Part shown: positions 41,941-50,378 of the stretch, one piece after another | How the letters are laid out: every line of letters begins with the position of its first letter | Numbering within the stretch: position 1 is the stretch's first letter | Origin: Methylobacterium nodulans ORS 2060 | Lineage (GTDB): Bacteria > Pseudomonadota > Alphaproteobacteria > Rhizobiales > Beijerinckiaceae | Direction of reading: 5' to 3' | NCBI RefSeq assembly: GCF_000022085.1 | Contig: NC_011894.1 | Coordinates: 3,835,001 to 3,899,000 of the forward strand | Length of the DNA: 64,000 nucleotides | Notes under the pieces: generated by a model | Databases searched by the model: none | What the model saw: only the letters and a program-made list of their open reading frames with translations | Told to the model about the DNA's origin: nothing | Position numbers and translations under genes: made by a program

Positions 41941-43104
41941 ATGAGCATCGATTACGCCCTCGAACCCGCCAAATGGGGTAGCAATCCCTCTCTCGGTACA
42001 GCAGGAGGGCAGGTTACCTGGAACCTGTCCGGCTCGTTCGCGCCAGCCTACAAGGCCGAGATCGCAGCCGCCTTCACCCGCTGGTCGCAGGTCGCCAACA
42101 TCTCCTTCGTGCACGTCCAGGATAACGGCCCAGCCGACATCACGCTGAGCTGGTCGGCGATCGACGGGCCGGGCAAGGTCCTTGGGCAGTCAACGTACCG
42201 TTATGGCGGCGGCCTCTTGCAGCACGCCGACATCACCCTCGACAGCACGGAAACCTGGACGTCGAGCGCGAACGGACTGGTCGATTCCGGCAACGACTAT
42301 TTCCGGGTGGTCGCGATGCACGAGATCGGTCATGCGATCGGTCTCGATCACTACAATGCCAGCACCGCGGTGATGAATTCCTACGTTACGCCCAACTTGC
42401 GCGATCTCACCCAATCGGACATCGACGGGGCGACGGCGCTGTACGGTCCCGCCGATGGTCTGACGTTGCGCGTGTCGGAGGATGCTTGGCAGGGCGATGC
42501 GCAATTCGTCGTGCTCGTCGACGGGCATCAGGTCGGTGATGTGCAGACGGCGCACGCTTCCCACGCCAGCGGGCAGTGGGACACCGTGACCCTTCCGGGG
42601 AGCTTCGGCCCGGGGCCGCACAGCGTCGCCGTGGACTTCCTGAACGATGCCTGGGGCGGCAGCGCGAGCACGGACCGGAACCTCTACGTCGAGAGCGCCA
42701 GTCTGAACGGGGTCGATCTCCCGGGATCCGCTCAGACACTGCTCGGCACTCACAACATGGCGCTGTTCGGCTCGCCCGATATCCTGTCGTTGCGCGTGTC
42801 GGAGGATGCATGGCTGGGCGATGCTCAGTTCATCGTGTCCGTCGATGGGCATCAGGTCGGCGGCACTCAGACGGCTCACGCCTCGCATGCGAGCGGGCAG
42901 TGGGATACGGTCACGCTCGGGGGCAGCTTCGGCGCGGGCCCTCACAGCGTCGCGGTCGATTTTCTCAACGATGCCTGGGGCGGGACGGCCAACACGGACC
43001 GCAATCTGTATGTTCAGAGCGCCACCCTGAACGGGACGCTCATGTCGGGGGTGCCGCAGACGCTTGTTGGCCCGCATGACATCGCCCATTTCGGCAGCGC
43101 GTAG
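41941..43104 (+). CDS. Matrixin-type zinc metalloprotease with two CBM60-like domains
   Basis: 387 aa. Residues 1-~170 form an M10-like protease: zinc site HEIGHAIGLDH at 127-137 (HExxHxxGxxH), Met-turn at STAVMNS (145), and the propeptide-free start SIDYALEPAKWGSNP. Two near-identical ~100-residue repeats follow (about 174-277 and 283-386), each with LRVSEDAW-GDAQF, VDGHQVG, TAHASHASGQWDTVTL and VDFLNDAWGG...DRNLYV. The NDA-DRNLYV pattern is that of calcium-dependent xylan-binding modules (CBM60 type). There is no N-terminal signal peptide, so type I or another leaderless export is likely if it acts outside. The combination suggests a protease held on beta-glycan. Confidence 0.88.
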   Translation: MSIDYALEPAKWGSNPSLGTAGGQVTWNLSGSFAPAYKAEIAAAFTRWSQVANISFVHVQDNGPADITLSWSAIDGPGKVLGQSTYRYGGGLLQHADITLDSTETWTSSANGLVDSGNDYFRVVAMHEIGHAIGLDHYNASTAVMNSYVTPNLRDLTQSDIDGATALYGPADGLTLRVSEDAWQGDAQFVVLVDGHQVGDVQTAHASHASGQWDTVTLPGSFGPGPHSVAVDFLNDAWGGSASTDRNLYVESASLNGVDLPGSAQTLLGTHNMALFGSPDILSLRVSEDAWLGDAQFIVSVDGHQVGGTQTAHASHASGQWDTVTLGGSFGAGPHSVAVDFLNDAWGGTANTDRNLYVQSATLNGTLMSGVPQTLVGPHDIAHFGSA

Positions 43105-43244
43105 TCGGACCGAGTGGCGATCCCCAAGGGAGCGGAAGAGGAGCTGCCGAAGCCCAAGCCGCATGCTGAAGCCGGCGACCATGTGATCCCAACGGTGGAC
43201 CGGCTTCTGCTCCAGGCAAGCGGCCGAGGCATAGCTTAGATAGC

Positions 43245-43589
43245 TTAGTAAGCCGCAACAGGTTCATCTGCCGGCCAGTCGAGGTGGACAGGCGTATTGC
43301 CGTCGTCGCGCTGGTACTTGTCTGCGTAAGCTATCCGCCCTTCCAGGGCATGGCGATCGGGTCCAAGAGGGCAGCCCGTATGCGCACCGGAAATGCCACT
43401 TTGTACGAGATAGCGTTGAAAATCAGCCTCGATTGTTTGCGCCGATTGCGCGGCGGGAAATGGATGTGAGGTGTAGAACTTATGGCTCGTACCAACCAGG
43501 CCATAACAATAACGCCACTCTTTTGCAGGCGCGCTCGTTGCCGATCCGACTAATCCGGCCAACGCAACGAGCGGAGTAAGGGCGCGCAT
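43245..43589 (-). CDS. Small secreted hypothetical protein
   Basis: 114 aa with a signal peptide (RALTPLVALAGLVGSATSAPA) and a mature part carrying two Cys that could pair (EWRYCYGLVGTSHKFYTSH; HTGCPLGPDRHALEGRIAYA). The GC content is lower than in neighbouring genes. No known function. Confidence 0.65.
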   Translation of the reverse strand: MRALTPLVALAGLVGSATSAPAKEWRYCYGLVGTSHKFYTSHPFPAAQSAQTIEADFQRYLVQSGISGAHTGCPLGPDRHALEGRIAYADKYQRDDGNTPVHLDWPADEPVAAY

Positions 43590-43705
43590 GGCTCAGCCTC
43601 TATGGCGTGGTTGCTTGAAAGAGCTTTAGACGCGCCAGATCTTTGTTGATTTTGTGAAGTTGCCGGGCAAGGCGGTTGGATACTACCAGGCGGACAATGC
43701 AACTC

Positions 43706-43891
43706 TCACGCGTGAGGCCGATATGCGGTAGCGATCCAGGCCGCCGCGGCCGGGCGCCGGTCGAAGGTCTTCGTTTCCCGGTGCACGCGGCCGTGCCTTT
43801 TGGCGACGATTTGCGCGTGGTATCCGGTGCTCCCATCTCTCCGCGGACGCTCGACGATGGCCCCACGTTGCCCCCGCGTGCGGTACAGCAT
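43706..43891 (-). pseudogene. Remnant of a tyrosine recombinase (N-terminus only), next to dusA
   Basis: 61 codons. The segment GAIVERPRRDGSTGYHAQIV followed by KRHGRVHRETKTFDRRPAAAAWI is the N-terminal arm-binding region of phage/island integrases. It then breaks off; the SAM-like and catalytic domains (R-H-R-Y) are absent from all frames nearby. It reads away from dusA, whose first codon is ~100 bp to the right. Integrases of this kind are known to target the 5' end of dusA in Proteobacteria, so this is best read as the relic of such an element. Confidence 0.75.
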
Positions 43892-43989
43892 GGGGGGGTA
43901 CGGACTGCAGCATTGCTGTACTGGCGGCAACGAATGAGACGGAATGGGCGCCTGCAGCATCAAATCGTACAGCACGGAATGCGAGCCAA

Positions 43990-45003
43990 GTGACTGCACA
44001 GGCTGAAAAATTCAACAATCTCAGCGGGTGGCGGTTTTCCGTGGCACCCATGATGGATTGGACGGACCGGCACTGCCGGGCCTTCCATCGCGTGCTGTCG
44101 GCCAGGGCCCGCCTCTACACCGAGATGGTCACGACCGGCGCCGTGCTGCACGGGCCCCGAGAGCGCCTGATCGGATTCGATCCGGCCGAGCATCCGGTCG
44201 CGATCCAGCTCGGCGGATCGGACCCGGGCGAGCTCGCAGCCTCCGCGCGGATCGCCGAGGGTTACGGCTACGCGGAGGTGAACCTCAATGTCGGCTGCCC
44301 CTCGGACCGGGTGCAGGACGGGCGCTTCGGCGCCTGCCTGATGCGCGAGCCGGCGCTGGTGGGCGAGTGCGTCGCCGCCATGAAGGCCGCGGTGGCGATC
44401 CCCGTGACGGTGAAGTGCCGCATCGGCGTCGACGACCAGGATCCGGAAGCGGCGCTCGACGCGCTCACCGCTTCCGTGCGGGCGGCGGGGGTGGATGGGC
44501 TCGTCGTGCATGCCCGCAAGGCGTGGCTCCAGGGCCTGTCGCCCAAGGAGAACCGGGACATTCCGCCCCTCGACTATCCCCGCGTCCATCGGCTGAAGGC
44601 GGCGCATCCGGACCTGCCGATCGCGATCAACGGCGGGCTGAACAGCCTCGCCCAGGCGCAGGCGCAGCTCGCCCATGTCGACGGCGTCATGCTCGGACGG
44701 GCCGCCTATGCGGAGCCGGCGCTGCTCCTCGGCGTCGATCCGGAGTTCTTCGGGACGCCGGCGCCGGTCGCCGGTCCCTTCGCGGCGGTCGAGGCCTATC
44801 TGCCCTACATCGCCGCCCGGCTCGGCGAGGGCATCCGGCTGCACGCCATGACCCGCCACATGCTGGGGCTGTTCAACGGCCGCCCGGGCGCGCGCGCCTT
44901 CCGGCGCCATCTCTCGACCGAGGGCCTGCGGGCGAATGCCGGTCTCGGCGTGCTGCGGGAGGCCGTCTCCTTCGTCTCGCGCGAGATGGCGGATGCGGCC
45001 TGA
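43990..45003 (+). CDS. dusA: tRNA-dihydrouridine(20/20a) synthase DusA
   Basis: 337 aa from a GTG at 43990. DusA reduces uridine 20/20a in the tRNA D-loop with FMN and NADPH. Markers: SVAPMMDWTDRHCRAFHRVL, LYTEMVTTGAVLHG, EVNLNVGCPSDRVQDGRFGA with the catalytic Cys, VKCRIGVDDQD, VVHARKAWLQGLSPKENRDI, INGGLNS and VMLGRAAYAEP. The sequence just upstream belongs to the integrase relic, so its first codons and promoter may have been supplied by a past insertion. A core gene, indicating a chromosomal backbone here. Confidence 0.95.
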   Translation: MTAQAEKFNNLSGWRFSVAPMMDWTDRHCRAFHRVLSARARLYTEMVTTGAVLHGPRERLIGFDPAEHPVAIQLGGSDPGELAASARIAEGYGYAEVNLNVGCPSDRVQDGRFGACLMREPALVGECVAAMKAAVAIPVTVKCRIGVDDQDPEAALDALTASVRAAGVDGLVVHARKAWLQGLSPKENRDIPPLDYPRVHRLKAAHPDLPIAINGGLNSLAQAQAQLAHVDGVMLGRAAYAEPALLLGVDPEFFGTPAPVAGPFAAVEAYLPYIAARLGEGIRLHAMTRHMLGLFNGRPGARAFRRHLSTEGLRANAGLGVLREAVSFVSREMADAA

Positions 45004-45124
45004 CGGAGCGCCGGCCGCCTTGCCGATCCGCTGCGGCGAGAGCGATTCCCGGCGATCGGCGCCCGGGAGACCCCGTTCATGCGGCTCCGGTCGAGGCGGG
45101 TGATTTCCAATCCGGAGTTCCGGC

Positions 45125-46036
45125 ATGCGGCATCGTCTCGCCATCGTCCTCGCGGCACTCGGGCCCGTGATCGGACCCTCTTCGGCACAGATCTCGGTCG
45201 AGCGGGACGCCGCCAGGCAGGTGATCATCGGCGATCCTTCGGTCGTCACCTGCCCTGCCGCGAATTGCCCGGCGCCGCCCCATCCGCCCGTCCTGTCGAC
45301 CCAGGTGGTCTACGGCACGACCACCAAGGGGCCCGAGCAGGCCGAATGGCTCTCCAGCCTCGGCCTCTTCGTCAAGACCGGCTCGCCCGACGGCCAGAAG
45401 GTCACGCAGTATCTCGGCGCCGTGCAGGCGCCCGGCGCGGGCACGGTGTGGTCCCTCAACACCGACACGGTCCGCAATGGCCTGATGGGAGGCGAGAACA
45501 GCTTCGGCGGCTTCGTCGGCAGCGGCAAGCCGGGTGCCCCCGGCACGATCGGCGAGAAGAACGGCACGATCGGCTACGAGCTCGATTTCACCAACTGGGA
45601 TGCCCATAGCTCACCCGGAAAGGGTCCCTTCACGGTCGGGCAATACGTGCATGCGCAGGGGTCGTTCACGTCGCTCAGCGCGATCTATTTCGACGCGCAC
45701 ATGGCTCAGAACGTGCCCGCCTGGCACAACGGCATCTTCTTCAACGGCGACGCGGTCGTCGAGATGAACACCTTCATGGACGCGACCCGGTCGCGTCATT
45801 CCTTGACCGTGGCCGGCCATCATGATGTCGGCTTGAATACCACGATGGCGAATGCGGACATGACGGCCGTGGCCCTGCGACCGGGTCAGACCGCGTGTTT
45901 CGACGGCCGCAACCGGTGCATCACCTGGAAGGACGGCCGGCTCATCTACATGAATGGGCAGGGCGTGCCGGTCTTCAGCGTCGACGAGGACGGCAATGCG
46001 AGCTTCCGCGGTCGCGTCCGGCAGAACGTCCGATAG
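45125..46036 (+). CDS. Secreted hypothetical protein
   Basis: 303 aa with a signal peptide (AIVLAALGPVIGPSSAQ). The mature part is rich in Gly/Asn/Thr and beta-strand-like (TQVVYGTTTKGPEQAEWLSS; AGTVWSLNTDTVRNGLMGGE; ELDFTNWDAHSSPGKGPFTV) and ends with GQGVPVFSVDEDGNASFRGR, a motif often seen at the trimeric ends of phage tail fibres and similar surface proteins. This could be a tail-fibre-like or surface glycan-binding protein; no closer assignment. Confidence 0.6.
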   Translation: MRHRLAIVLAALGPVIGPSSAQISVERDAARQVIIGDPSVVTCPAANCPAPPHPPVLSTQVVYGTTTKGPEQAEWLSSLGLFVKTGSPDGQKVTQYLGAVQAPGAGTVWSLNTDTVRNGLMGGENSFGGFVGSGKPGAPGTIGEKNGTIGYELDFTNWDAHSSPGKGPFTVGQYVHAQGSFTSLSAIYFDAHMAQNVPAWHNGIFFNGDAVVEMNTFMDATRSRHSLTVAGHHDVGLNTTMANADMTAVALRPGQTACFDGRNRCITWKDGRLIYMNGQGVPVFSVDEDGNASFRGRVRQNVR

Positions 46037-46091
46037 GGCGGCCCGGCGCGATGTGGCATCGCCTCTCGCGGACGGAGCCTACGGCTGCGCT

Positions 46092-46139
46092 GCGGCGGCC
46101 CGCAGGATCAGCCGGCTGCCGCGCACCTCGCAGGAGGCG
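46092..46139. repeat. 48-bp direct repeat, left copy (putative attachment site)
   Basis: Matches 49470-49517 at 47 of 48 positions in the same orientation. The right copy is inside the 3' end of the aspartic protease gene; this left copy is the same coding end (EVRGSRLILRAA) detached from the gene. It bounds the 3.4-kb segment with the molybdate genes. Confidence 0.8.
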
Positions 46140-46289
46140 GGAGGTCCGGCCCGTTTCCTCTCTTCAACTCTCTCTGTTTCAAGAGCCACTGAGACCGTCC
46201 GTTCGCGTTTGGCTCCGGGGTTTCAGGGAGATTTCAGGGAGGAAGCGGGGAGGGGTGCCCCCTGCTGCGCTACACTGCTGCGCCGTTCC

Positions 46290-46412
46290 ATGAGCATCGC
46301 TGATTCGCCCTTGAGTCCCTCTCCAGCCGTCCTCGCATGGAGCCGCGGGCTCGCCAGCCTGTCGCCGGGCCAGCAGCGCTGCCCTGGCTTCCGGCGATGC
46401 AGCCGGCCTTGA
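46290..46412 (+). pseudogene. 5' remnant of a small accessory gene (copy 1)
   Basis: 40 codons: MSIADSPLSPSPAVLAWSRG followed by LASLSPGQQRCPGF, then out of homology. The same start, including the preceding GCCGTTCCATGAGC, recurs at 54489. Both are truncated versions of one family. Function unknown. Confidence 0.5.
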
Positions 46413-47188
46413 AGAGGAAGTCATTGAAATCGGCGCTGAGGTCGATGGTCTCGGTGTCGGCTGCCCCTGCAAATCCTCAGCGCCCGACGCTACATTGCCA
46501 CGATGGCCAACCAGCCGACCGCCGGGGAACTCTTCCGCGCCGGTCGTCTCACCGACGACGACGTGAACTTTCCGTCTTGGCCTACCTCACGGCCCCGAAG
46601 CCCGGTCCGCGTCTGATTGCGAAAGGCGTCACCCTCGACATCGGAGCCGCAGTGGCGGTGCGTGAGTGGACTACTCGCATCGTGGATGAGGGCGTGAGCG
46701 ACGCCGCGCTGCGGTCAGGACGGCCATCCTGCTGGCGAGGCCATCGTAAAATCAGCAGCCGGGCCATCCACTCCTATGACCCGACCGCCGATCGCACCGA
46801 ATTGGGTAAGGAGTGGCCCATCAGACGCGACCACCCAGTAAACTGTCCACGGTCGTACACTGTTCCCTCGTCGGCAACGCCCCTGCGTCTCATCGCCCAG
46901 CTTCGCGCAAATGGTCTCAAGAAGGCTGATTCTCCGCCGCAACCCTCGCTGCGCCTACGACGAGAACGGCTGATCCCGTCGCCGGCGCGCTCGAGTGCGC
47001 CGTTTTCGCAACGCTCAATCTGAGTGAGGGACGGTCGGCATGGTCTGCGCGACAGGGAGAGCGTGGCGCTGCTTCCCGATCCGGGAGCCTCTGCACCGTC
47101 ACCGGCGGACCAGGCGCAGGACACGGGTACCCGACCCGCTGCCATCTCCAGGCACAGGCGGGCCCTCCATTGCCGGCGAGTCCCTTCA
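46413..47188. other. Gene-poor segment with probable gene debris
   Basis: Several frames with short coding-like stretches (for example VLAYLTAPKPGPRLIAKGVT around 46580-46640) but none with a sound start, length and end together. Where modB and modC would be expected next to modA, nothing of the kind is present. Most likely decayed accessory DNA. Confidence 0.5.
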
Positions 47189-47527
47189 TCATCCTGCCGT
47201 GCTGCTCTGCAGCTCGGAAAGGTGCTCCTCAGCAGCTTTGGCGGCCTCGCGCTCAATCGCGCGGTAGCAGGAAATGAGGCGCTTCCCGAATGGCGTGACC
47301 GTCGCACCGCCGCCATGGCGCCCGCCGATCTGACCTTCAACCACCGGCTGGGCAAAGGATCGGTTGAGTTCATCCACCAGCATCCAAGCCCGCCGATACG
47401 ACATGCCAAGCGCCCGCCCTGCCGCTGAAATCGAACCGTGCTCGGCAATAAGCTCCAGCAGGCGGACCTTGCCGGGACCGACCCGCACGGCGGGATCAAG
47501 ATCAAGGCGGATGCTGAGCGACGCCAT
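47189..47527 (-). CDS. modE: ModE-type winged-helix regulator without molybdate-binding domain
   Basis: 112 aa from the ATG at 47527. It consists of the ModE N-terminal winged helix only (VRLLELIAEHGSISAAGRAL, GMSYRRAWMLVDELNRSF, GGGATVTPFGKRLISCYRAI). Full ModE proteins add two Mop domains that sense molybdate; here a separate Mop protein is encoded 82 bp upstream. The protein probably controls molybdate uptake or molybdoenzymes, directly or with the Mop protein. Confidence 0.85.
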   Translation of the reverse strand: MASLSIRLDLDPAVRVGPGKVRLLELIAEHGSISAAGRALGMSYRRAWMLVDELNRSFAQPVVEGQIGGRHGGGATVTPFGKRLISCYRAIEREAAKAAEEHLSELQSSTAG

Positions 47528-47609
47528 GGCAGGTGAACGCACCACACGATTGTGTGCCCCTCCGGCGGTCGCTCGTCCAGGGGCGTCCGCCGGGGCAGAG
47601 TCGTCAGGA

Positions 47610-47819
47610 TCAATCGACAGCGACGAGCACGTCCGATGCCTTCACCACGGCGTAGGCGTTGCCACCGACCGTTAGCTTCAACGAGTCTACCGCCTCGTTG
47701 GTGATGGATGAGGTCACCACCTGACCCGGTCCAATCTCGATCTTCACGTGCGCGGTCGTTGCACCCTTCTCAACCGACACCACCTTGCCCTTGAGGACGT
47801 TGCGCGCACTGATCTTCAT
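47610..47819 (-). CDS. mop: Single-domain molybdopterin/molybdate-binding protein (molbindin)
   Basis: 69 aa, one Mop/TOBE domain: MKISARNVLKGKVVSVEKGA, HVKIEIGPGQVVTSSITNEA, VDSLKLTVGGNAYAVVKASD. Such proteins store or buffer molybdate as hexamers. Ten bases separate it from the modA stop, so the two are cotranscribed. Confidence 0.93.
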   Translation of the reverse strand: MKISARNVLKGKVVSVEKGATTAHVKIEIGPGQVVTSSITNEAVDSLKLTVGGNAYAVVKASDVLVAVD

Positions 47820-47829
47820 TGCCGCCTCA

Positions 47830-48633
47830 TTACTGTGTTACACCGGGCTTGCCGGCCTCGATCACGCTGAACCCTTGGGCTTCAAAGAACGGCTTACCCT
47901 CCGCACTCCTGAGGAACTCCAGAAAGCGCGCTGCCCCCTGGCCCTTGGCATCCATCGTGACGGCAAACGGGTACACGACCGGCGGGTGGCTGTCCGCCGG
48001 AAAGACGCCGATCACCTTCACAGCGGGATCGGATTTCGCGTCACTTTCGTAGACCACACCGAGCGGCGCCTCACCCCGGGAGACCAGCGCCAGAGCCGCG
48101 CGTACATTGTCGGCCTGGGCCAGTCGCGGCCCGAGCGCTGACCAGAGCCCGAGCTTCTCGAAAGCGGCCTTGGCATACTTGCCGATCGGGACGGAGCTCA
48201 CCTCGCCTGTGGCCAGACGACCGTCCGGACCGAGCACCTTGGCGAAGCCATCTGCCGTGAACGCGATCTCTCGCGTCGCAGCGTCCTTCGGTGCAATCAC
48301 CACGAGCCGGTTGCCGAGCAGGTTCACGCGGCTCTCGGAACGGATCAGTCTGCGCGCGGCGAGGTAATCCATCCACTCCAAGTCAGCCGAGCCGAACAGA
48401 TCGGCCGGTGCACCCTGCTCGATCTGACGGGCGAGCACGGAGGACGCGGCGTAGCTGGCCCGCACCGTGATGCCGGTCTTTGCCGTGAACGCCTTGCCGG
48501 CATCGTCGAGGGCGTTCTTCAGGCTCGCTGCCGCGAACACCGTTGTGGTCTCGGCGGCTCGCGCCTGCTGAAGGCCCAGGAGCAGGCCGATGGTGCAGAG
48601 GGCGGGAACGAGTTTCTGCATGGGGGAGCGCAT
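47830..48633 (-). CDS. modA: Molybdate-binding periplasmic protein ModA
   Basis: 267 aa. A signal peptide (LVPALCTIGLLLGLQQARA) is followed by the oxyanion-binding fold: TTVFAAASLKNALDDAGKAF, VRASYAASSVLARQIEQGAP, ADLFGSADLEWMDYL and LVSRGEAPLGVVYESDA. ModA delivers molybdate or tungstate to the ModBC ABC transporter. No modB or modC gene lies in this window, so the transporter must be encoded elsewhere or the operon has lost them. Confidence 0.92.
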   Translation of the reverse strand: MRSPMQKLVPALCTIGLLLGLQQARAAETTTVFAAASLKNALDDAGKAFTAKTGITVRASYAASSVLARQIEQGAPADLFGSADLEWMDYLAARRLIRSESRVNLLGNRLVVIAPKDAATREIAFTADGFAKVLGPDGRLATGEVSSVPIGKYAKAAFEKLGLWSALGPRLAQADNVRAALALVSRGEAPLGVVYESDAKSDPAVKVIGVFPADSHPPVVYPFAVTMDAKGQGAARFLEFLRSAEGKPFFEAQGFSVIEAGKPGVTQ

Positions 48634-48645
48634 TCCGGTCTCTGA

Positions 48646-49056
48646 TTAGACATCCACCGACAGGCCGAGCCGACGAACGCCAGTGACTGGGTTCCAGGTG
48701 AAGGCGAGATCGACGCCTGAGCCGTCCGGCACCCGGCAGGTGAGTTGAGCCTGTCCATCGCGGACCGTAGGGACCAGCCGCCAGGCAGCAACCGGCAGTA
48801 CCAACTGCCGACCTCCCGCATCGGTGGTCACACTGAGCGCCAGTTCACTGCGGGCTGCTATGCGATCAAAGACCTGTGCGAGCACTGCGAAGGGGAGAGT
48901 CACTTCATGAGCTGTCCCTTCGACATCCTGCACCAGCAGGTCCAACACCCCCTCGTCCTTCAGCCGAACATCCTGGACATGCTCGATCGCGAGCCGCGGC
49001 GGTGGCGGGTCTAAGGGCACAGGGGTCGACACCTTGGCGGACGAACGACCAGGCAT
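48646..49056 (-). CDS. Hypothetical protein upstream of modA
   Basis: 136 aa, soluble, mostly beta (RLAIEHVQDVRLKDEGVLDL, AHEVTLPFAVLAQVFDRIAA, LVLPVAAWRLVPTVRDG). It ends 12 bp before modA on the same strand and is likely the first gene of the modA-mop-modE transcript. I recognise no family. Confidence 0.6.
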   Translation of the reverse strand: MPGRSSAKVSTPVPLDPPPPRLAIEHVQDVRLKDEGVLDLLVQDVEGTAHEVTLPFAVLAQVFDRIAARSELALSVTTDAGGRQLVLPVAAWRLVPTVRDGQAQLTCRVPDGSGVDLAFTWNPVTGVRRLGLSVDV

Positions 49057-49168
49057 AAGGGCCTCCCGTTGGTCGGAGCGCTATGCACAAGCGGCTATAA
49101 CGCTACTCCGACCGCTGCCGGATCCGCAATCCGTGACCCACGGCTGGGATCGCCAACTACGCTGATGA

Positions 49169-49282
49169 TCACCTGCCAGCGAGATCGGCCGCTCTCTCGC
49201 GCCGCGAGCGCCCGCTGGCCTGGGCAAGCCGCACGGCCTCGTCCCGGACCTCCGGAGTGAAACGCTTCTTGGGTTCTGGCAT
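49169..49282 (-). pseudogene. Remnant of an IS3-type transposase OrfA
   Basis: 37 codons: MPEPKKRFTPEVRDEAVRLA then QASGRSRRERAADLAG, ended by a stop. This is the first helix-turn-helix part of OrfA proteins of IS3-like elements; the rest is gone. It lies inside the segment bounded by the 48-bp repeats. Confidence 0.7.
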
Positions 49283-49453
49283 TGGAGACCTCGTCCCTCA
49301 TGGGAAGAGCTCTCCGCTTGTCCGGCGCAAGTCCAAGGCGATCGTCGAGGCCGTCTCCGAGCGCCGCCGGCCGCAACCCAAGCGTGGCCGTCTTGCGGCG
49401 CGGCAATCCGGGGTTTCGGGGAGGCGGGCGGTTCGCCGCTTCCCGAAGATCGT

Positions 49454-50161
49454 CTAAGTCTTTGGAGCAGCGGCGGCCCGCAGGATCAGCCGGCTGCCGC
49501 GCACCTCGTAGGAGGCGAGGCGTTCAAGGAAGGTCATGCCGAGAAGGTTCACGCTCAGGCCGCCCGGCCTGGTGACGAGGGCCGGCACGCGCTGCTCGCG
49601 GATCGGCCCGACCGCGACGGTGTCGAGGATCACGGGCGCGGCCATGGCCGGTCCATTGGCGGTCTGGACCGTGACGGCGAAGGCCCCGGCGCGTGGGTGA
49701 AGGCCGAGGGCCGCGGCGCTCTCGGCGGTCAGCACCACGGCGCTGGCGCCGGTGTCGAAGGCGAAGACCTGCTCGCGGCCGTTGATCCGGGCCTTGACGG
49801 AGAAGCCGCCATCGGCGCGGCGCGCGATGACGACCTCGCCGCTTGGCGTGACGACCGGCTCGCCGGCCGCCAGTTCCCCAAAGACCCGGAAGGCGGCTTC
49901 GCGCGCCTGATCGCGCCACGCGTAAAGGACGCTCCCGCCGAGACCGAGCGCGAGCCAGAGAGCGAGCGCGCCCATGCCCTGGCCGAGCCCGATCCGGAAC
50001 TGGCGGACGATCGCGTTCAGGACGACGAGGGCCGCTGCGGCTGCCCCGGCCGCCGCGGCCGCCTCCTGCGGTGCCCAGCCGGCGATATCGCCCTCCGCCA
50101 GCATCCCGGCCGCCAAGCCGGCGGCGGCGAGGAGCAGGGCGAGGCCGAGGGCGCCGGGCAT
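49454..50161 (-). CDS. Membrane-anchored retropepsin-like aspartic protease
   Basis: 235 aa. Three hydrophobic helices occupy residues ~1-80; a single retropepsin-fold domain follows with the active-site motif VFAFDTGASAVVLTAESAAA and the flap-side strand GLSVNLLGMTFLERLASYEV. It fits the TIGR02281-type clan AA proteases of alphaproteobacteria, which probably act as homodimers facing the periplasm. The gene's 3' end contains the right copy of the 48-bp repeat. DUF1289 is encoded immediately upstream, one base apart. Confidence 0.88.
   Translation of the reverse strand: MPGALGLALLLAAAGLAAGMLAEGDIAGWAPQEAAAAAGAAAAALVVLNAIVRQFRIGLGQGMGALALWLALGLGGSVLYAWRDQAREAAFRVFGELAAGEPVVTPSGEVVIARRADGGFSVKARINGREQVFAFDTGASAVVLTAESAAALGLHPRAGAFAVTVQTANGPAMAAPVILDTVAVGPIREQRVPALVTRPGGLSVNLLGMTFLERLASYEVRGSRLILRAAAAPKT
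49470..49517. repeat. 48-bp direct repeat, right copy (within the protease 3' end)
   Basis: Codes for the end of the aspartic protease (VRGSRLILRAA). Same orientation as the copy at 46092-46139, one mismatch. If the pair is attL/attR, the inserted segment supplied or regenerated this gene end. Confidence 0.8.
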
Positions 50162-50162
50162 C

Positions 50163-50378
50163 TCAGGTCGTGGAGGCGGCTCGGCGCCGCACCGGCCCGG
50201 ATTCCGGAAAGGCGGCGGCGCGCCGGGCGGGCAGCAGCGCCATGATGCGCTGGCGCTCAGGCTCCGAGAGCCCGCCCCAGGCGGCGATCTCGTCGCGGCT
50301 GCGCCCGCAGCCCTCGCACAGGCCGGTCGCCGGATCGAGAACGCAGATGCGGGTGCAGGGCGTGGACGGGCGGCTCAT
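50163..50378 (-). CDS. DUF1289 family protein
   Basis: 71 aa. A CTRICVLD...CEGCGRSRDEIAAW pattern gives the four conserved Cys of DUF1289, and the segment LSEPERQRIMALLPAR is equally typical. The four Cys suggest a metal or iron-sulfur site. Function is not established. Directly upstream of the aspartic protease, probably in one transcript. Confidence 0.9.
   Translation of the reverse strand: MSRPSTPCTRICVLDPATGLCEGCGRSRDEIAAWGGLSEPERQRIMALLPARRAAAFPESGPVRRRAASTT

Noticed and set aside
43590..44100. attL/attR duplication of the dusA 5' end
   Set aside because: I looked for a second copy of the dusA start sequence in the window and found none, so the far border of the integrase element is not visible here.
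46413..47023. A 228-codon plus-strand frame from 46337
   Set aside because: It has some protein-like stretches but also the hallmark of mixed debris: no ribosome site, no recognised domain and Arg/Ser-rich ends. Recorded as gene-poor instead.
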